A stretch of 59,000 nucleotides of DNA from Glandiceps talaboti (lineage: Eukaryota > Hemichordata > Enteropneusta > Spengelidae), in assembly GCF_964340395.1 (NCBI RefSeq), contig NC_135552.1, forward strand, positions 26,115,681 through 26,174,680, written 5' to 3'. A program made the position numbers and the translations under genes. Below, one piece after another: positions 1-12,924 of this stretch; the first letter of the stretch is position 1, and every line of letters starts with the position of its first letter. A model generated the notes under the pieces. The model had not been told where the DNA came from. It ran no database searches and worked only from the letters and a program-made list of their open reading frames with translations.

Positions 1-202
1 CACCGGCCTCGCTTTCACCAGCTAATAAATATTCATAAATTCCTGCATGGTAATATGGATTTGCATAAAGCTTCTTATTAACATAATATTCGTGACGTCA
101 ACAAAGGGGGTTTGCTGATTGGTCAAGAGTTATTCTTCCTTTCGTGAAATAACAACAAATCCAACATGACCGGAAATAAAATGTAACAACTTCAACTTCC
201 AG
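1..202 (+). promoter_or_regulatory. Probable promoter and 5' UTR exon of the plus-strand gene
   Basis: This segment holds a perfect palindromic CRE (TGACGTCA, 93-100), an inverted CCAAT box (ATTGG, 118-122) and an ETS-like CCGGAA (170-175). It ends in an excellent splice donor, CCAG|GTAAGA, with the cut after position 202. A short upstream ORF (ATG at 165, stop just before 190) lies in it, so I treat the exon as non-coding leader joined to the acceptor at 901. The transcription start is not visible. Motif matches are seen; their function is inferred. Confidence 0.4.
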
Positions 203-523
203 GTAAGAAAATAGTCTGTAGAACTCTTTTGTGTATGAATTTTTTGTCGTTCAAGCTCTGAAAATGGCGTACGCTTTATTTATAGAAGCCCTTGAAGGAC
301 GAAAACTGAAATTGTACGTCGAGGAACTTGAGACACACAACGTTCCATATCATTGTCAGACGAGACAAACATATATTTTTCACTCTGGAATTAATTAAAC
401 TTCTACCGTTTAGTAATTTTCTATCTTGTAACTAAATGTTGGGGTTGAGAAAAAAATAAAAATTCTTATTTTCTAATCACATTGACAAAGACAAATGTTG
501 ACAATGCGGAATCTTCATGTAAC

Positions 524-539
524 CATAGACCCTCCACCA
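524..539. mobile_element. Half copy of the CATAGACCCTCCACC palindromic element
   Basis: CATAGACCCTCCACCA without its mirror half, flanked by ATGTAAC (517-523) and ACGTAAC (540-546), six of seven identical. It may be a collapsed copy or chance. Confidence 0.4.
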
Positions 540-911
540 ACGTAACATACACCTCGGTAACAGAATATTTATAGATTTTGAGTTCGATTTTCTTGCCTGA
601 CAACCTAGTATATTTTACTATTTGCAAATTGGGGTAGCATCAATCTACATTTATCTGTTATATGTGATGGTTTTGTTCAGTATAACAAGCCATTATGGTG
701 ATATAAATCCGTGCCAGGAGTAATAATTGTATGAGCACAGTGTGGGAAAGGCTGTATAATTTATAAAAATACTTTATAATGACTTTTGTGTGTAAGAGTC
801 TAGTTTCACTTATGGATCACAATCACTGAGCAAGAAACAAATGTATGCATAAAAAAAATTGTGATGAATAATCACTAAATTTTAATATTTTTTAATTTCA
901 GTTTGATAGTA

Positions 912-1175
912 ATGATTAATAGGAGATTCAGCACATACAGCTTACCTTGTCAGTATAAGAGAAACTTTGAATTCTCTGCAAAGGAACAGTTACTGCAATA
1001 TGCAGCTTCCACCAACAAGGATGAAGCACCATGGCAACAGTTAGCATGGGCGACAAGAGTAATCAGACAAAATTCAAAAGTTGAGCAGCTTGGCTGTAGT
1101 TTTCGTAAAAGTCTGTCAATGGGAGATGTGTTTGACAGGTTATCATCTACAGATGTGTCAACTAAACATTTGAAG
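912..1175 (+). CDS. Coding exon 1 of the 324-aa plus-strand gene
   Basis: The exon opens at acceptor 901 and codes from ATG 912 (MINRRFSTYSLPCQYKR) to TKHLK, then donor AAG|GTACAG. It ends in phase 0. The frame also stays open through the donor into the intron up to 1436, but that extension is G-run/C-run low complexity and is not believed. Confidence 0.65.
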
Positions 1176-2895
1176 GTACAGATAGGAAGTTGGAGTTTTG
1201 GAGTTACGATTATGGGGGAGAGGGGAGGGGTACTTACATGTGTTTCCAGGCAGCTTCAAATTACAAGCTCAAACACTACTAAAATACAAAATCTAAGTGT
1301 CAAAAGTCTACATTTCAACTACTTCAAAAGAGTAAAAAATCTACGAGTTCCCAAAACAATGGGGGGTGGGGGTGGGGGTCAAAACTGCAGTACATATGAG
1401 TATATCCCCCCCCCCCCAAGTACAGGGATAAGATAGGGTTAGATTCACTCAGCTAGACCTGATTTGTTCCTGCCAGTAATGAGTAAGATGTATATCCCAG
1501 TTCTACATCTATAATGAAATGAAATGATGTACATGTACATGTATCAACATAGTGGTCTGAGTTAGAAATTAGAATCAAACAATACTACATTACTAGACAT
1601 TTTCGGCAGTCACTATATCTACTTGTCAGTCTCGAATACTATGCTATCAAATTGTTTAACATACAAATGTACATCAAAACTTAAAAACTTTATGGTTTTT
1701 TAATAAATTTTTTTTAAAAATTTGTATTTCACATATTTTGTATTTTGGCCATTATTACCTAATTGACAGGTTGTTTCAGGATGGCCATCCTGTAGCGGTA
1801 TACACGTTGACCAGTACTATAGTCCCACCGATGCAAGAGTTGCCATATCTGTGAAACGCCCCAACTCAAGTGCGACAACAAGTGCATACTTTGAAGACAC
1901 TCCTACTATCAAACAACGCAGTACTAGTTCACAGGAGAGAAGAATAGGGAGTGGCCAGGAGGAATGGCAAGAACCACCCCCACCATCTCCTATACCCTAT
2001 GACTTCAAACATTTTCGTCATCCCAGACAATATGTGGATCAATATAGGTAAGTTAGAAATGTTCATCATCATAACAAAACTTGGAATAAATGGGGATATC
2101 AAAAATGTATTTTGTTTTCTAAATTGACAGTTAAATCAATATTATCATTTTTAGTTTTTGTAATTATATTTGTTATAATGATAATTGGGTATTTATTTTG
2201 GATTGATAAAACAACTCTATTATGTTTGTCTATGTATCTGACTAAAACCAAGTGATACAACATATACAAAGATGATGTTTGTAACTCAATAAAATGCTAA
2301 ATAAAACACATGTAAAATGTTTATTATTGTACATACAATAACAAACTTTTTACACATTGTTTACATCTTTTTTTTTCAATTTATTAAGTTTAACAAACAA
2401 GGACTTTATTGATGCAGTTTCATAGACGTTTCAAATAGGAAAATATGATAAATTTATTTTTTAAATTGGAAATATGAAATAAATACCCAATTCTTATCCA
2501 TGTGGCTTTACATGTAAAGATTTATTAAGAGATAATTTTTATACCAATATTGTTTTGTCAAAGTATATAATCAAATTTTTAAAAGTAGTTTTATGGTATA
2601 ATGTTTGCATATATACATAACTTCAACAGAAAAAAAAGTGAACATTTTTCACACTTTGCAATAAACTGTCACTGCTACAATTTCAAATACAGACTAAATC
2701 ATTGATTGGATAGACTTTTATTCTGTAGACAACCTGGAAGTCAAGTTTTAAAAGATTTTGTATATTTTACTTGCAAATCATACCCCATTGTCAGAAGAAG
2801 TGACAATGATAAAAATTCAATTTTTACTCAACAAGCCAATCGAGATCTCCAAACATTATTAATTGAGTTACAAGAGTTGTCGCAGAAATGATGTT

Positions 2896-2931
<36 letters not shown>

Positions 2932-4203
2932 CGGTTGTAACTGATGAGTGAGACAAGTTGTATCAGGGAAAAAAATTGACATAAATTTCCATTTCACCAG
3001 AGAGTCATACACGTATGCCAAGCTGAAGTACAGAAGAGGGAAACCTGGTGAAATGTCGTGTACAAGTATTCCTAAAGCTAGGGTTGTATGTCTGGATGCC
3101 AAACAAGGGGTGCGTTCTGTTACCTTGCTTGGTAAACAAGTATTCCCCATAGGAGCACAATTAAAACAGGTACATGAGGTAGGAATACTTTATCACATTC
3201 AGAATCAAAACACACAAAATCATGAAAATAGCATATTTTGTACATGACTGGAAATCAAGTTTAGCACCAATATGCAGTGTATTGTGATAAGAACACTGTT
3301 TTTATATCACTATACAAGATACACTATTAGTATTATGAGGCCTTAATATGTCTTCATTTTCATTTTTCTTTTTCTGTAACAGCATAGTAAATCTGGGTAT
3401 GAAGGCAAGTGGAAACGATACAAAGAACCAAGTGATTTAATTCCAATTCCAGAAATAAGATTCATCAAAGTCCCTCTCATCAGGAGATCTACTCCTTCTA
3501 TACCTAGTAATGCAAATGGCAGATTTGCCCCTAGAATAACAGGTAATCTTACATTCATTTCATCATGTCATATTCATTCCTTTTAGAGTCAGTGTACGTA
3601 ATATGACATTTTATAGTTTCCACAGTGGAAAGTGTCATCAGGGGCAGTAGATTTATACCGTAAATTGACCGGGAAATTGACTTCAAGGTGCTAATAATAT
3701 CAAAGAGCTCTTTTTGATCTGTACCACAAATCAGACCCCAAAGTTTCACTTTCAACAATCAAATATAGTTGTCCTGTTTTGTTTCCAGTGACATGCTACA
3801 GTGTTCCATGGACATCAATGAGATTTGATAGTAAAAATCATATAATTTCAGCAAATTCATGATGGTCTGTTTTTTAGATGACAACAACCATACATAAATG
3901 GAAAGTCTGTATTTATGACTTATGAATGAAAAATTTATCAAAAAGAAGATATGATCAAGTGCTGGCATTTTTGGTGCAGTTTTGTATGAAAATACGTAAA
4001 TGACTTCTTCAGTGTTGCTACTTCAAAGTCATTGAGTTAATCAGTTTGCCAAAATCACAGTATTTTATTGCTTTGCCTGGATTTTACTTTTGTCTGCAGG
4101 TGATGATGAGATTCCATGTACTCTGGATATATCGTCTGCTACAAATACAGTGGTCAATCCAGTGGCTGGCAAGACAAGAACCATAGCTTTGATAAGTCAT
4201 TAA
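912..4203 (+). CDS. Unrecognised 324-aa protein, five coding exons
   Basis: Coding exons are 912-1175, 1770-2047, 3001-3169, 3383-3542 and 4100-4203. All junctions are GT-AG with matching phases (0, 2, 0, 1), and the total is exactly 975 nt including TAA. The start is taken at ATG 912, in the exon that follows acceptor TTTCAG at 901 and joins the strong donor at 202. An alternative first exon (ATG 264, weak donor GTACGT at 314) would keep frame and add about 20 residues. The protein is soluble and basic, with no signal peptide or membrane segment. It has a Ser/Thr-rich middle, a PPPPSPIPYDF stretch and a basic block KLKYRRGKPGE. I do not recognise the family. It converges on the large minus-strand gene. 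Confidence 0.72.
1770..2047 (+). CDS. Coding exon 2 of the 324-aa plus-strand gene
   Basis: The acceptor TTGACAG (ends 1769) gives phase 0 and reads VVSGWPSCSGIHVDQYY and onward, ending QYVDQY plus two bases before the strong donor GTAAGT at 2048. A second AG at 1779 would put the exon in the wrong phase. Confidence 0.72.
2897..2931. repeat. (GTT)n microsatellite in an intron
   Basis: About eleven uninterrupted GTT units lie in the intron between 2047 and 3001, close to the acceptor. The rest of that intron is AT-rich with no other recognisable feature. Confidence 0.9.
3001..3169 (+). CDS. Coding exon 3 of the 324-aa plus-strand gene
   Basis: The acceptor TTTCACCAG ends at 3000. The first base completes an Arg codon, then ESYTYAKLKYRRGKPGEMSC is read through to AQLKQ. 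The donor is CAG|GTACAT and the exon ends in phase 0. Confidence 0.72.
3383..3542 (+). CDS. Coding exon 4 of the 324-aa plus-strand gene
   Basis: The acceptor CTGTAACAG ends at 3382. The exon reads HSKSGYEGKWKRYKEPSDL through to FAPRIT plus one base. The donor is G|GTAATC and the exon ends in phase 1. Confidence 0.72.
4100..4203 (+). CDS. Terminal coding exon of the 324-aa plus-strand gene
   Basis: The acceptor TGTCTGCAG ends at 4099. The exon finishes the Gly codon and reads DDEIPCTLDISSATNTVVNP to ALISH, then TAA at 4201-4203. A plausible poly(A) signal AATAAA lies at 4986-4991, giving a 3' UTR of roughly 0.8 kb. Confidence 0.72.
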
Positions 4204-5000
4204 AATCATACACACATCACAATCACAATCATGCTTCATCCTAATTACCAAATTATTTCAAAAGAAGACAAAAAGACGTCTGATGTGATGAGAAGATTGA
4301 CATTTCTTGTAATCTTGCTGAGCTATATGTATCACTAGGGGATTCATCAAAGGTATTTTTTGTAAAAAGTTGTGAATCCCACCAAGACATGGTTACTATG
4401 GTTACTATGGTTATTCATAGTGGATACCACAACCAATTAGTGATATTTTATATTAAAAACATGACAAACAACAGGAAGAGGTGCGCATTCTTATCATTTG
4501 TAATTTCATCAAAACATTAAAGAACTTCCTATTTTCATACAAATTTTGCTGATTTTTTTTGTGTGTGTAACTCCATGATGACCACTGGATGTACAAAATG
4601 ACAATCGTTATTCCTTGGTGATTAATTAAAAAAAGTATTTAAATTGAAAAAAAAGTGTTAGTCACGACTCATGGTAAAAAATTAGATGACAAAATGTCAG
4701 CGATTCACAGAGAGCTAGACTGGGCAATTAACACTTATAGTATTATGTGAATTAAGGCAGATCACAAATGCAAACGTAGCAACATGACGTGGCATTGTAA
4801 ATGTCAAACCTAAAATATCTTTCTTTACAATGATACAAATATATGTAGCACGATTCTAAACTTTGTCTTTTTTTTTTCATCATTACTAAGAAAAATGAAA
4901 AACTAATATCTAATTCTACACATAAACACTATTATTTACTTGAACATGATGTCTGTATGTTTGTTGATGCTCGACTCAAACTTTGAATAAACCATTCAGT
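4204..5000 (+). other. Probable 3' UTR of the plus-strand gene
   Basis: No open frame of note. A T-rich tract and candidate polyadenylation hexamers are present; the best is AATAAA at 4986-4991. The extent is inferred only from that signal. Confidence 0.35.
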
Positions 5001-5433
5001 AACAATTTTTTTAGTGTAAAATTTACATTGAATTATCCAGTCATTAAAAAAAAAATTCTTATATTCTTGATGAGATGAATTTCTCTAATGAGTAAGAAAC
5101 TGAGTATATCGTTAGTTTTCACTTGCATCTAAAAACAACACATGTCTGCATAAAGGTCTTCACTCCATGTCCCCCATGTAAACAAAATAAAAGGATACCA
5201 CAAAATTTGAAATAGAATTTGAATAAATCAAATCAACTAAGACATATTTAAGAAATTATGGATTCTTGATTACAGAATTGTGAAAGTTCATAAGCATTCA
5301 GATTTTAATGTTTTGCTACAGTTTATATTTTGATTATTCTTTGTTCTCTGATTTTGTAAATTAACAAACTAACATACCACATCATCTTCGGTACTGTGTG
5401 ATCAACATGTTTGAGGAAATGATAATGTATGGG

Positions 5434-5468
5434 AGGGTGAGTGAGTGAGTGAGTGAGTGAGTGTGTGT

Positions 5469-5525
<57 letters not shown>

Positions 5526-5545
5526 CGTGAGTGAGTGAGTGAGGC
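5434..5545. repeat. Compound (GAGT)n/(GT)n microsatellite
   Basis: Tracts of GAGT flank a central GT tract of about 60 bp. Long reading frames of repeated His-Thr here are artefacts. Confidence 0.95.
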
Positions 5546-5749
5546 AGTCAGTAAACATTGCAGTCAATGCAAGTGGTACATGTTCACAAGGTTGAGGGTT
5601 TAGTGGTGGTAAAAAAGTAGTGGGAAGATTAGTCCAGTTTCTAAAACAGTATCATTACCCATTTACACCTCCACTCTCAGTATAGTCAAAGTTATGACAC
5701 TAGAAGTCCTGAGATGCAAGAAATGCAATATAAAATTCATCCACAGCCA

Positions 5750-5915
5750 CCCACACAGTCATTAACATCATGTCTTTGTTAATCAGTCACATAATTCTAA
5801 CAAATAACTCAGTCCCTCATAAAATTAGTGTTTATTGGAGCAGTTATGTAATATCCAAATATGGTATATTTGTCAGCTCAGGATGCTACTTATACACTGT
5901 TTACGTAAAATTTCA
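5750..5915 (+). repeat. Interspersed repeat, copy 1 (second copy at 19548)
   Basis: Shares ACACAGTCATTAACATCAT, then CTTTGT, then TATTTGTCAG, GGAT and CTTATACA...TGTTTAC with 19548-19675 in the same order, with small indels. Class unknown. Confidence 0.6.
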
Positions 5916-7441
5916 TGTTCTATGATTGGATGAAAACTTTTTGTGCTGACTGAGGGACTTTAACCAGACATGGTTTAGTTAGAAACCACGTTGGCATCTG
6001 GACTATGGGAAGATAAAAAGTACGCATTTGAATATTTAGCATTCTGCAGTGAGTTATCTACTAATACAAAAATTTTACAATACATAAACCCAGGACATAG
6101 GGTTATTGCTCCAACAGCTTCCTCATTGGTTTTGTGGCCAGCATTATGGCATGTATACAACTTATTAAGGTGTGGCTTTAAAAGCAGTCTCTGCTTACCC
6201 ACACTGTTACATCCTACAGATACTACTAAGCATTAAGACATACACTACCAGTCTTTCTGGTCTTGAAAACTGTATTTGTGTAGAAAGGCCATGAGCAGAG
6301 CTTCTGTGATATGGAAGGGGACCAGGTCAGGGGATGGGTGGGGGGGGGGGGGTGGGGGGGGGGTGGGGGGTGGTTGTTCTTGATAGCACGACAAATATTG
6401 CAAACAGAACACACTTTTCACTTTGTATTTATCATTGCATTTTACATCGCAATTTTCAAGACGTTATCAAGTAATTTCCATGTTCACACTGCAGCACATT
6501 TCATTATAAAACTTGTAACCGCAAGGTGATGTGTGTTGTTTGCTAAAATCAGCGTTTCATTTGCTCACCACCCAGGTTGTGATTAGTTATCATACTGTTA
6601 TTGAAACTGTCATGGATTGAGAGGTTCCAGAGGGAATCATTATGACTGACAAAAAGGAAACGAGTGACAAACTTATCAAAATTAAGTCTTAATTAGACAT
6701 CATATTCCCAGCTATGAAGTAAGAGAGACCACACGCAAAGACATGTGAAGCCATAATGTTGACAGCATACTTATTCTACAGCCAATTTGTAAATATACAA
6801 GAGTATTGCTCTATATACAGCATGCTCACGACGAATTTGTTGTCTGAACAATTTTGACATTGTCATGCAAAGCATCCCTCCATAGGGGTAGAGGGAATAA
6901 TCCCTCTTAATACTCATCTCTTTGTATTGTAAACACATATGAGTAATAGCTTACCGATAGTTGATCTGCCACTGTTATAGTTTTAGTTTGTGTCTGTGTT
7001 AGCTTACCGATAGTTGAGCTGCCAGTGTTGTACAATATTTGAAATGTGAATTGGAAATATGTATATAATAATATAAAAGTCCTCCACCTGTATTCATATA
7101 TTGGTAGCTGAGAGTTTGATGGCAAAGTTAATCACACAATTCAACACAAAATACACACAAAGATCAGTCTCCAAGAATTTTATTCTTTAAAAGTTAATGT
7201 ATATCGAAATGCAGCTGTAAGCTCATGGCTGTAAAATCATGACAATTGCTAAAACTAAAAAGATATATTTTTGACACAAAAATTACAAGTGTTTAAGAAT
7301 CAAAAAAGAAAACATGCAATCATTTTAAACCACATTATCTACAATATTCTTCAAAATATAGATTTTTTCTTCCTACCACATTATTTCATCAGTGCAGATG
7401 TCATATAAGAGATTAGCTTACAAAACTAACAATGAGAATAT

Positions 7442-7446
<5 letters not shown>

Positions 7447-7493
<47 letters not shown>

Positions 7494-7673
7494 TGAGTGA
7501 GTGAGTGAGTGAGTGAGTGAGTGAGTGAGAGACATAGGGAGAGACAAAGAAGTGATGAGAGAAATATAGACAGTGAGGGAGAGACCGAGAGGGAGATACT
7601 GACAGAAAGAGACAGAGGGAGATATACACAGGGAGAGACTGCATGGGGGAGACACAGAGACAGACAGACAGAA

Positions 7674-7732
<59 letters not shown>

Positions 7733-7733
7733 G
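7447..7733. repeat. (GA)n, (GAGT)n and (CAGA)n microsatellite cluster
   Basis: A GA tract (7447-7491) runs into GAGT units (7494-7530), a degenerate purine-rich middle, and then CAGA units (7660-7733). Confidence 0.93.
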
Positions 7734-7824
7734 GAAATTACTTTCTAAAATTAATGTTCATATAAAGCTTTGATCTTAAATGTGAGAAAAGTGAAGACAA
7801 GAGCAAGGATACTAATTTTAAAGT

Positions 7825-7960
7825 TGTCCATCCCATCATCTGGCAGTATACAAATTCTATATCTGCCCATCCCATCACCTTGAAGTATTTATATGCGTTC
7901 ATTCCATCACCTTGCAGTATACTAATTTCATATTTGTTCATTCCATCACCTTGCAGGTGT
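7825..7960. repeat. Degenerate tandem repeat, period about 45 bp
   Basis: Four diverged units each contain CCATCCCATCA or CATTCCATCACCTTG followed by AGTAT. No coding potential seen. Confidence 0.7.
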
Positions 7961-9907
7961 AATATTTAATGACTACAACTGATAGCAATGTCAATAGACA
8001 ACGTCATTTGACAATTACCACCAAGTAATTAACCTTAAGCTGATTGATCTGTGTCAATTTCCCAGACTACTTTCACCTTGAACTTTACATGACACCGATA
8101 TTCATGTTAAAATCACATAAATCAAAATCACCATCATTCTCATTTCACTGACTTTCACTCCTCAGTACTGATATTTGTAATTCATAAGAATTTCTCCACT
8201 GACAAGAAAACATCAAAACATCGCCACTTTTGGGTTTTAATTTCCAAAGCAAATGAACACTCCACATCCCAAGGTTAATTCATTTTCAGTTGAAATAACG
8301 CATCTTAAATATACAATGTGGCAGGAAGACGCTTTTTGTGATACATTTATATCGGTAGTCTTTCATCTGTTGGGACTCATCTGATTCTGGTTGCTATGAT
8401 GACCTTCAATTACTAATTCATTTTGTGTATATATATATATAACAGACATCTCATTGGAAGTGACTTATAAAGTCTCAAGGTTTGGTATATCAACAGTAAA
8501 TATAAATTTCATTAAAAACTGAAAGGAAATCCATTCATCAATTTGTAATGCAACAAATTTATCACTAAAAATAACTTAGTATCCTGACTTAACATAACTA
8601 GGTATAAAGTATCAGAAGAAATACAAATCTTTGGGTCTGTGTGGAATCTATAGCAGTCTTCAATATATAAATCTATAAAGTAATGTATGCTAATTTCTCA
8701 TTAAAGTTATGGCACAAGTGGAAGGTGTTTGGTAACACTGTTGTGGAATTATTGGATTATTATCAATGCAACTGGCTGCAGTTTTCTCACACTAGTGACA
8801 TTGCACACACAATATACTATTTATACAAAAAATCAATTAAAAGTTATTAACACTAAACTGAGAATGGTACCACTATTACCACAAATCTCCCTTTTGTATT
8901 TGAACACCTTCTACCTTTATTTTTACTTTTTCTCTTATTTTTTGGGGAAGACATTGGTGTTGTGTATGACAGTGACGTCACTGGTTGAAAACATGCATTC
9001 TAATACTGTATTGTTGTCATTCATTTTCTTAACTACAAAATCAATGAAAGGGTTCAGTAAATCAGACATTTTACTCATTGTCACCAGTATCAACTATGAA
9101 CAGTTTTTGAACTTTGGAAGGTTATCCAAGGACACTTGCATTGTTTATCAATTGAACAAGCAGAGTGTATTTCTATAGTGAAGTTTAAACATGACCTGTA
9201 CATGAGGCCATCGTCAACGAAGGTAATTCTACCTTTCTTGATCTCATCCTTACTGCTTTTAAAAAATTACAACGTCCTTAAACTTTATTTTGTCAGCCTA
9301 AAAAATCCTGAGCTTATCACAAACAGACCAGAAGGTACTTTCTTCTTACAATGACTTGCTTATTAGGATTTCAATTGCCTCCTAAGACAGTTACCTGGTC
9401 TACCAGGCCAAAGATTCAATTGTGTTTGCAGTGATATGAAATATGAAATATGAAATATGAAATGTCTAAATGGGGAAGGTATGGGGAAAGTTTTCCATAT
9501 TTTCTGACTGTGAACAAATGTATGTAGTGTCATCTGATTAAAATTGGATTCATCACAGTATCTGATGTACTTTACTGACAATTTGTACACTGGCCAAGAG
9601 ATATGTGACAAAATACTATTTCTTGTGCAGAGTGGGGTCTTTCTTTTCCCAAATGACAAAAAGTATTGTAAGTTATTCAAGTACTACTATGGTTCAAAGT
9701 TACTTCATGTCACTAAATTTAGTATTTTCTATATAAAATAGCAATTTAGTGGAAATCTGACTGTTTTGGGGAATTGCTGAGAAGAATTTAGAGAATCTGA
9801 TCAGCCCGGTCATTTGACATATAACCATTGTAAACATTGATGTCGGTCTAAAACACAGTGTCACATCCTATTGTTTAAAATCTGACTCTCATCTCTGATC
9901 CAATTCA

Positions 9908-10130
9908 GCATCTCCCTCTATTCTCCAAACAAAGAGGTAAGGGATGGGGAGATGTATCTGAGATCAATCTTAACATTGCTCTACTCCTCTCCAAACAACA
10001 GGCATGGATGGAGATACGTCTCCCCATCCTTGCCGGTTGTTTCGAAAGGAGAGCAAGATCAAATATAGCATTTTACTCTCCTTTCCAAGCAAGAGGCAAG
10101 GATGGGGAGATGTATCAGAGATTAGATTGA
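9908..10130. repeat. Palindromic repeat cluster
   Basis: A unit containing CTCCAAACAA...GGATGGGGAGATG occurs four times. The copy at about 10015-10055 is inverted relative to its neighbour, forming a long imperfect stem around 9983-10053 (CTCCTCTCC...GGAGAG). It looks like nested foldback insertions. Confidence 0.65.
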
Positions 10131-10920
10131 AATGTACACCATAGCAAAAGAAGGAATCTTATAGCTTGACGAATATCCAAATTATTATTGAAGGTATTTG
10201 AATTGGTTCAGCTGATTAACAAACAGGTGAGTCTATGATGTGATGCCTCAAGTCAAACTAACACTATCAACATATAATATGCTGTATAAGATGAGTATAT
10301 TCAAGCTGTACAAAGAAAGATATGGTTTTCATATCATTTACCATGTACAAACCAAATACACAAATTTTAAAGAAATTTCAGACATATTGATTTTGTGCTA
10401 TAAATTAAAACAAACTCGAAATGGTTTTGATACTAACTGCAGTAAATGAGTACACAAATGTATTGAATATTTGACAAGTTTTACAATTCGGCGGGCTTTT
10501 TTCTTGAAAGTGACTGGTCATCTGAAAATGAATCCTTTGTGAATATTACATCTCAGTTTGTATATGAGATAAGTGGAACTTCATCACAACAATCAAATCA
10601 AAGTGGTTTGAAGCATTCAAGATCTGAGGTTGAATACATTTAACCATGCATACACATCAATGCCTGCAAACACACACATACAATAAATATTTAGAACAAT
10701 TGTTCTAAAATGTGAAATATGTTGACAATAACTGAAATGAACAAGTAGTAATGCCACTTTGGAAGGATTCAAGTAAAAGGATCATTACATATACTTTTGA
10801 GTGTAAAGTATTACCCTGTACACCATTGGATTTTCTATTGCATCAGAAACAGAAAAGACATCACAATAAATGTCAACTTTATACAAGAACAACAGAATAA
10901 TATTGTTAGTATTGTCAAGC

Positions 10921-11106
10921 ATCTAACTAATCTGATAGAGGAAGGAACTCAACTGGTATCTGACTAATCTGATAGAGGAAGGAACTCAACTGGTATCTGA
11001 CTAATCTGATAGAGGAAGGAACTCAACTGGTATCTGACTAATCTGATAGAGGAAGGAACTCAACTGGTATCTGACTAATCTGATAGAGGAAGGAACTCAA
11101 CTGGCA
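10921..11106. repeat. 37-bp tandem repeat, five copies
   Basis: The unit begins CTGACTAATCTGATAGAGGA and ends CAACTGGTAT. The five copies are almost identical, which points to recent expansion. Confidence 0.95.
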
Positions 11107-11711
11107 TCATTTACCATCATAACAATTGAGAGGCAATCAATCTAAGATATAGTCTGACTCAACAATTTCAGAACAAAAACGAACCTTGCAGCGTATACAT
11201 CCAGAGCTAGTGTGCATACTACTTACTGATTACCCATAATGCAAAGTTATAAAAAACATAATAAGTTCATCGTCACAACAATTCATGCTTTTAAAGCAAA
11301 CTATATTTTTCAGAATAAATTTCATTTCTCAGATTATAATATTTTTTTAAATACATATTAAAGACGTGCATTTCATATCAAATAAATCTGTATCAAACTT
11401 TAAATATAAGTGAAATTTATCATAGAGTATAAATATATTTTTTAAAACTGATAACCAACTTTGTACTTTCATTGTCAAGTCATTGTTTTCTGATAATCAC
11501 CTTCAGCAGGTTTTGACTTTCAGTACCGGTAAGTGAGATTTTCAGCTGTTGTGTCAAAATTTACCTTTCTCATTAAAAATGTATTTAATAGTCATTTGTA
11601 AGTTATCATCACATGCAAGGTATCAAATAGTGGATATAAATTAACTCAAGGATAGTAATATTCTGAACCTATGGTTGACATTTGCCATGTTGTAGACTAC
11701 TAGATTATCTT

Positions 11712-11880
11712 AAAGGCCCAGGTTTCAATCCCAGGTTTCTTGTAATTCTATCATTTGAGCCATAGGGATTACATACAGGACCATGCTTTTGTCATGGCCA
11801 ACTTTTCTACAACTCTTCCAGACAACTGTACTTCATACCTAAATTATAATTCTAGTCTGAATTGGGACTATTAAGTCCCA
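11712..11880 (+). repeat. Interspersed SINE-like repeat, copy 1
   Basis: Starts AAAGGCCCAGGTTTCAATCC, a head resembling a Pol III B box. It continues through CCAACTTTTCTAC, CCAGACAACTGT and ATACCTAAATT. Related copies: 14916-15020 (plus), 54782-54975 (minus), 56640-56795 (minus). Confidence 0.6.
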
Positions 11881-12924
11881 TCTTTCCTATCTACCAGGTA
11901 TAGATGGCTACCACAGTAGTGTCTAAATCCTTTATTTAACAACTCCACTCTGTACATGATTGTATCAATATTGTGTTCAGTGCAATATCTGAACTATAGC
12001 CTTCCATTCATTCCTTCTCAATTTCATGCTGGCTTCCCATACACATCATAAATTGCAAACTACCATTACACGATATTCCATCTATGTATCTAGATGCTGA
12101 ATCTACAATACATCACTCTAACCCTGGTATTATATGATTGGTCTTATTTACAATGGCTCTCTCATTACCATGGATACGCCTACTTACGTTAGAAAAACCT
12201 TGATTTTGATTGTCAGTATGGAAAGACCACCTGTTATAAGTCATGGCCAGAATCCACATTATTTATTAACTGTGCATACAAATATTATCAAAGACAGACT
12301 TAGTAAAGATGTGATAATACAGACATAATTATGACTTAACCATATAACTGAGATTATATTTAATACCAAGACATTAAAGTAATCTTCATTGGTAGGTATT
12401 ATGTGTCTGGTTGGCCAAGGGTCTTTTCATTGCACTGTCCTCCATCTAGTTCACTGAATGATGTATACATGCCTGTCAGTGTTTCATAGGTATGTGAAAT
12501 TTTCCATTTATATACTGAGTTTCAATATTTTTGGATCAATTCAATAATTTGAAATATTTACTGGCATATTCCAGGCTTCCATGCTATTGAAAATATGTTA
12601 TACATACAAACATAGTATGTGTTTGTAAGCAAATTATCAGAGGTCAAGGGGCACTGGACACCATGACAACAAATTTGAATAAAAGTATATTGCAAAAGTC
12701 CCCCCCCCCCCCCCCCCCTTCCTGGATATCTACAGCTACATTACCGGTAACAACAAACTAACAAGTAAATACTATATTTTAAAGCCATTACCATTATCAA
12801 TCTGTGAAATTCATGAAAAATTAAAGTGAGACTTTCATATAGTTAAGTCAAAATTCATTTTGAACTATTGTCATTATTATTTACAATATAAACAGATACA
12901 ATTCATAACTTTACTTTGAGTTAC

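Noticed and set aside
264-398. 44-codon frame MAYALFIEALEGRKLKLYVE as a separate gene or first exon
   Set aside because: The donor needed (GTACGT at 314) is much weaker than CAG|GTAAGA at 202; kept only as an alternative start.
5991-6236. Overlapping 81- and 75-codon frames on opposite strands
   Set aside because: Mirror frames in non-coding DNA; neither resembles a known protein.
8729-9178. 149-codon frame
   Set aside because: Hydrophobic, AT-driven composition, no recognisable family, no splice or promoter context.
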